From Streptomyces roseofulvus (GTDB taxonomy: Bacteria; Actinomycetota; Actinomycetes; Streptomycetales; Streptomycetaceae): a stretch of DNA of 64,000 nucleotides. The DNA is taken from NCBI RefSeq assembly GCF_039534915.1, contig NZ_BAAAWE010000001.1, positions 6,820,001 to 6,884,000 on the forward strand. The letters are read 5' to 3'. Under the pieces are notes generated by a model that was not told the origin of the DNA, searched no databases, and saw only the letters and a list, made by a program, of their open reading frames with translations. Made by a program: the position numbers and the translations under genes. Positions 60,916 to 64,000 of the stretch are shown here, one piece after another. The first letter of the stretch is position 1; the number at the start of each line of letters is the position of its first letter.

Positions 60916-61553
60916 TGGACGAGACACGGCTGCGCGGCGAGCTGCGCGAGGCGGCGCTCGCCCACCGCCCCGACCGGGCCCGGATGCTGGCCCGGGTCGA
61001 ACGGGGCATGGCCGCCCCGCCGCCGGCCCGCGCCGGGCTGCCCCGCCGCCGCTGGACGGTCGCGGCCGCCGTGGCCGTCACCGTTGCCGGGGTCCTCGGC
61101 CTCGGCGGCCTCGCCGTCACCACCCTCCGGGACCGGCCCGCGCCCCCGGCGGGCGTCGCCGCCGTGCCCGGACCGGCCGCCCGCGCGGCCGGCTCGATCG
61201 ACGCCGGCAGCAACCGCTGGTGGGCGCAGAGCGACCTCGCCGTCACCACGGACGCCGAGGTCACCGGTCTCACCGTCGAGCTGCGGGTCGCCCTCACCGG
61301 CGGGATCGCGAGCACCGGCCACTGGCAGACCCGTCCCGCCGACGAGTACACGGTCACCGTCGCGGAGGAGGCCGGCGCCCTGGTCTACCGCTGGACCCTG
61401 AAGGAGGGCCGGGCGGTGCCCCCGGGCCCGCACACCTTCGCCGCCCAGTACAACCACGCCGAGGGCACCCGGGACGCCTCGGCCGACGCGTACACCGTCG
61501 TCCTCACCGCCCGCGACGGCGGCCGCACCACCCTCCGGGGCGGCTTCGGCTGA
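60915..61553 (+). CDS. Membrane protein with extracellular CBM2-like domain, possible anti-sigma factor
   Basis: A 212-residue single-pass membrane protein. Residues 1-46 are a charged cytoplasmic segment (ETRLRGELREAALAHRPDRA), 47-71 the membrane helix, 72-95 a Pro/Ala linker, and 96-212 an outer beta domain with NRWWAQSDLAVTT, VELRVALTGGIASTGHWQT, LVYRWTLKEGRAVPPG and HTFAAQYNHAEG. The Trp/Tyr pattern resembles family 2 carbohydrate-binding modules. The gene shares one base with the sigma factor stop (TGATG). The architecture suggests an anti-sigma factor that senses polysaccharide outside the cell, like RsgI proteins of clostridia, but no ZAS motif (HxxxCxxC) is present. Confidence 0.7.
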   Translation: MDETRLRGELREAALAHRPDRARMLARVERGMAAPPPARAGLPRRRWTVAAAVAVTVAGVLGLGGLAVTTLRDRPAPPAGVAAVPGPAARAAGSIDAGSNRWWAQSDLAVTTDAEVTGLTVELRVALTGGIASTGHWQTRPADEYTVTVAEEAGALVYRWTLKEGRAVPPGPHTFAAQYNHAEGTRDASADAYTVVLTARDGGRTTLRGGFG

Positions 61554-61631
61554 CGCGGGGGCCGCCCCGGACGCGAGGGGCCGGGCGGACGCCGTCCGGC
61601 GAGCGGCCGCAGCGACCTCGGCCCCGGCTCC

Positions 61632-61645
61632 TTGAAACGTTTCGA
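61632..61645. promoter_or_regulatory. LacI-type operator before rhamnogalacturonan lyase
   Basis: TTGAAACGTTTCGA has a perfect GAAACGTTTC core, 70 bp before the start at 61715. It is related to, but not the same as, the AAGCGCTT sites; TGAAACGTT also occurs near 48128. It could be read by the same or a second LacI-family regulator. Confidence 0.65.
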
Positions 61646-61714
61646 CGGAGGGGGCAACCCTTTCCCGCCCCGCGGCGACCTACGGCTGCCCCCACCTCAC
61701 CGAAGGAGCCGCAC

Positions 61715-63370
61715 ATGCGCAGCCACCCCGTCCGCCGCCGCACCGTCCTCGGCGCGGCCGCCGCCGGAGCCCTCGTCGCCACCGCCACCGGAACCGCCGG
61801 GGCGGCCGGCTTCGGCTGGAGCGACGACGGCGCGAACTACGTCCTCGACACCGGCGCGGGACTCGTCTTCAAGGTCTCCAAGACCACCGGCGACCTCACC
61901 TCCCTCGTCTACAAGGGCAGGGAGTACGAGGGCTACGGCGGCAAGCACTCCCACGTGGAGTCCGGCCTCGGCGCCTCCACCGTCACCCTCAGGCAGGTCG
62001 GCGCCACGATCCTCGTCACCGTCGTCCACGGCACCCTGCGCCACTACTACGCGGCCCGCTCCGGCCTCAACAACGTCTACCTGTGGACCGACAAGGCCGA
62101 CACCTCCTTCACCGCCACCCGCTTCATCGCCCGCCTCAAGCCCGGCGTCTTCCCCAACGAGGGCCCGGACTCCTGGGTCGAGGGCGCCGACACCGTCATC
62201 GAGGCCGGCGACGTCTGGCGGCGCGCCGACGGGCAGACCCGCTCCAAGCACTACTCCGGCGTCCGCGTCATCGACTACGACCACATCGGCTACACCACCG
62301 GCACCGTCGGCCTCTGGATGGTCCGCTCCAACCACGAGAAGGCGTCCGGCGGTCCCTTCTACCGTTCGCTGCTCCGCCACTCCAACGAACTGGGCGTCGG
62401 ACTCTACGAGATCCTCCACTACAACCAGTCCCAGACCGAGGCCATGCGCTTCGGGCTCCAGGGCCCCTACCTGCTCGCCTTCACCGACGGCGGCGCGCCC
62501 GACCCGGCGCTCTCCGCCGGGCGCCACGACACGCGCTGGGTGGACCCGCTCGGGATCCCGAACTGGGTCGGCGCCGCCGGGCGCGGCCGGGTCGCGGGCG
62601 TCGGGCTCAGGAACATGGACCCCGCCCACCCGTACACGATCGGCTTCGCCAACGCCGACGCCCAGTACTGGACCCGCGCCACCGCCGGAACCGGCGCGTA
62701 CTCCTGTGCGGGCATGCTCCCCGGCACCTACACGCTCACCGTCTACAAGGGCGAACTGGCCGTCCACACCGCGACGGTGACCGTCACCGCCGGCGCCGCC
62801 ACCGCGCTGCACACGATCACCCTCACCGGCGACCCGAGCACCGCCCCGGCCGTCTGGCGCCTCGGCGACTGGGACGGCACCCCGGCCGGCTTCAAGAACG
62901 CCCAGCTGATGACGTACGCCCATCCGGCCGACGTCCGCGCCGCCGGCTGGACCGGGAACGTCGTCGTCGACGGCGCCAACCCCTCGGCGGCGGTGCCCTG
63001 TTACCTCTGGAAGGACGTCAACGACGGCTTCCTGGTCTACTTCAGGCTCACCGCCGCCCAGGCGGCCGCCGCGCACACCCTGCGGATCGGCGTCACCACC
63101 GCCTTCCTCAACGGCCGCCCGCAGGTCACCGTCAACGACACCTGGGTCTCCGCGATCCCGTCACCGCCCACCCAGCCGGCGACCCGCTCGCTCACCAACG
63201 GCTCCTACCGGGGCAACAACCACACCTTCACGTACAGCGTCCCGGCGAGCGCCTGGAGGACGGACCCCGCGCAGTACAACGTGCTCCGCCTGAACATCGT
63301 CAGCGGCTCGACCGGCACGGGCTTCCTCAGCCCGGGCACCGCGCTCGACTGCGTGGACCTCCTCGTCTGA
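61715..63370 (+). CDS. Secreted PL4 rhamnogalacturonan lyase
   Basis: A 551-residue exported lyase. The signal is of twin-arginine-like form (RRRTVLGAAAAGALVATATG). The catalytic beta-sandwich follows, with NNVYLWTDKADTSFTATRFI, SWVEGADTVIEAGDVWRR and TRSKHYSGVRVIDYDH, as in family 4 rhamnogalacturonan lyases. A FnIII-like domain (about 330-385, GTYTLTVYKGELAVH) and a C-terminal carbohydrate-binding-like domain (VWRLGDWDGTPAGFKNA onward) complete the usual three-part structure. It cleaves the rhamnogalacturonan I backbone by beta-elimination. The ATG follows GAAGGAG. LacI-type operator upstream; strong hairpin downstream. Confidence 0.88.
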   Translation: MRSHPVRRRTVLGAAAAGALVATATGTAGAAGFGWSDDGANYVLDTGAGLVFKVSKTTGDLTSLVYKGREYEGYGGKHSHVESGLGASTVTLRQVGATILVTVVHGTLRHYYAARSGLNNVYLWTDKADTSFTATRFIARLKPGVFPNEGPDSWVEGADTVIEAGDVWRRADGQTRSKHYSGVRVIDYDHIGYTTGTVGLWMVRSNHEKASGGPFYRSLLRHSNELGVGLYEILHYNQSQTEAMRFGLQGPYLLAFTDGGAPDPALSAGRHDTRWVDPLGIPNWVGAAGRGRVAGVGLRNMDPAHPYTIGFANADAQYWTRATAGTGAYSCAGMLPGTYTLTVYKGELAVHTATVTVTAGAATALHTITLTGDPSTAPAVWRLGDWDGTPAGFKNAQLMTYAHPADVRAAGWTGNVVVDGANPSAAVPCYLWKDVNDGFLVYFRLTAAQAAAAHTLRIGVTTAFLNGRPQVTVNDTWVSAIPSPPTQPATRSLTNGSYRGNNHTFTYSVPASAWRTDPAQYNVLRLNIVSGSTGTGFLSPGTALDCVDLLV

Positions 63371-63379
63371 CGTCGTGCG

Positions 63380-63412
63380 CCGGGGCCGGGCGGTGTGCCC
63401 GCCCGGCCCCGG
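63380..63412. terminator. Bidirectional terminator, perfect 14-bp stem
   Basis: CCGGGGCCGGGCGG pairs fully with CCGCCCGGCCCCGG around a 5-nt loop, between the lyase and the convergent DUF2382 gene. Confidence 0.8.
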
Positions 63413-63441
63413 TCGCGCGAGGCGCGCGGACGGCGGGCGCG

Positions 63442-64000
63442 TCACATCCCGCCGCGCTCGTCGGCCTCCCGGGCGACGACGGTGTCGTCCGTCTCGACCT
63501 CGATGCGTTCCTTGCGGATCTGTCCGGTGACCGTCTGCTCCTCGGTCACCTCGTCCGTCACCAGCCGGACCCGCTCCACGGGCACGGCCCGGGTCTCGAC
63601 GACGGGGCGCTCCTCGTGCAGGGTCACCTCGTGCTCGGCCTCCGCGATCTCGGGGCCGGACAGGGCCGCGTCGCGGTTGGCCTCGGTGATCGGCTCACGG
63701 ACCACGCGCACCTCCTCGTGGTGCACCGGCACGGTCTCCTCGACCTCCTCGGTGACGACGTACTTCCGCAGCCGGACGCGGCCGGACTCGACCTGCTCGG
63801 TGCCGACGTGGAGCCGCTCCTCGGAGCGGGTCATCGCGTCCGGGGCGGGCCCGAGGTCACCCTTCATGCCAGGGCCCCCGGTCATGCCGGTCATGCCGGC
63901 CGCTCCGGTGGTGCCCGCGGTGCCTGAGGTGCCTGCCGCACCGGCCGTGCCGGCCGCACCGGTCATGCCCGCCGTGCCGGCCGTCCCGGCCGCACCGGCC
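63442..64000 (-). CDS. DUF2382 (YsnF-like) protein with collagen-like triplets, partial
   Basis: The C-terminal 186 residues of a protein that continues past the window edge. The last 125 residues are a DUF2382/YsnF stress domain: SEERLHVGTEQVESGRVRLR, KYVVTEEVEETVPVHHEEVR, then RPVVETRAVPVERVRLVTDE. Before it lies a run of Gly-x-x triplets (GAA, GTA, GMT, GGP, GMK) like collagen, still continuing at position 64000 in the same frame. An ATG at 63966 inside the triplets is an unlikely start. Full-length relatives usually carry an N-terminal PRC-barrel. The family is linked to general stress in soil bacteria; precise role unknown. Confidence 0.8.
   Translation of the reverse strand, partial: AGAAGTAGTAGMTGAAGTAGAAGTSGTAGTTGAAGMTGMTGGPGMKGDLGPAPDAMTRSEERLHVGTEQVESGRVRLRKYVVTEEVEETVPVHHEEVRVVREPITEANRDAALSGPEIAEAEHEVTLHEERPVVETRAVPVERVRLVTDEVTEEQTVTGQIRKERIEVETDDTVVAREADERGGM

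Overview
The window looks like a stretch of Streptomyces chromosome. GC is very high, starts include many GTG and a few TTG, and gene content is typical of the genus: cebR-cebEFG-bglC, a 2-methylisoborneol operon with a family 2 encapsulin, SigE-family sigma factors, BlaI, a GlxA-type AraC regulator and YsnF-like DUF2382 proteins. I see no rRNA, tRNA, CRISPR array, insertion sequence or prophage. All calls rest on reading the sequence and recalled family knowledge; no search was run.

1-13 kb, housekeeping and uncharacterised genes. A partial GNAT acetyltransferase, two MFS exporters, an isochorismatase-like hydrolase and a lipoprotein come first. A two-gene unit follows that pairs an SRPBCC protein with a small protein resembling eukaryotic Rho GDP-dissociation inhibitor. 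A tight seven-gene run (7.0-11.8 kb) encodes a HemK2/PrmC-like methyltransferase, a HAD phosphatase, a CDGSH iron-sulfur protein, a haem-oxygenase-like iron enzyme, a nucleotidyltransferase, a BON-like protein and a metallophosphoesterase. This run is the best candidate here for an undescribed multi-protein system. Next is a lipoprotein / 27-residue membrane peptide / DUF6766 operon; the peptide gene is easily missed.

13-33 kb. A broken DNA-alkylation-repair gene, a large secreted subtilisin, a GH9 cellulase with a perfect CebR box, a GlxA/MFS divergent pair, a NUDIX protein, BlaI beside an M56 remnant, an NCS1 permease, the complete 2-methylisoborneol operon (encapsulin shell, cyclase cargo, GPP methyltransferase), a secreted glycerophosphodiesterase, an IclR regulator and a small secreted protein.

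33-46 kb, cellulose island. bglC, cebG, cebF and cebE face cebR, followed by GH6 and GH5 cellulases diverging from a GH48 cellobiohydrolase. Five CebR-type palindromes (four perfect) sit before cebE, cebR, GH5, GH48 and the distant GH9 gene, with a degenerate sixth at bglC. Secreted CBM2 enzymes release cello-oligosaccharides, CebEFG imports them, BglC cleaves them, and CebR gates expression.

46-63 kb, pectin/rhamnogalacturonan side-chain island. GH51 arabinofuranosidase, an ABC importer with a YesL-like protein, a YetA/PcRGLX-type exo-rhamnogalacturonan lyase, a rhamnogalacturonan acetylesterase (TTG start), GH2 beta-galactosidase, a LacI regulator overlapping an ECF sigma factor and a membrane protein with a CBM2-like outer domain, and a PL4 rhamnogalacturonan lyase. 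LacI-type operators, including a 13-bp site repeated exactly before the importer and lacZ, tie the island together. The window ends in a DUF2382 protein with collagen-like triplets that runs off the edge.

Many convergent gene pairs are separated by long perfect hairpins without T-runs, as is usual for Streptomyces terminators.
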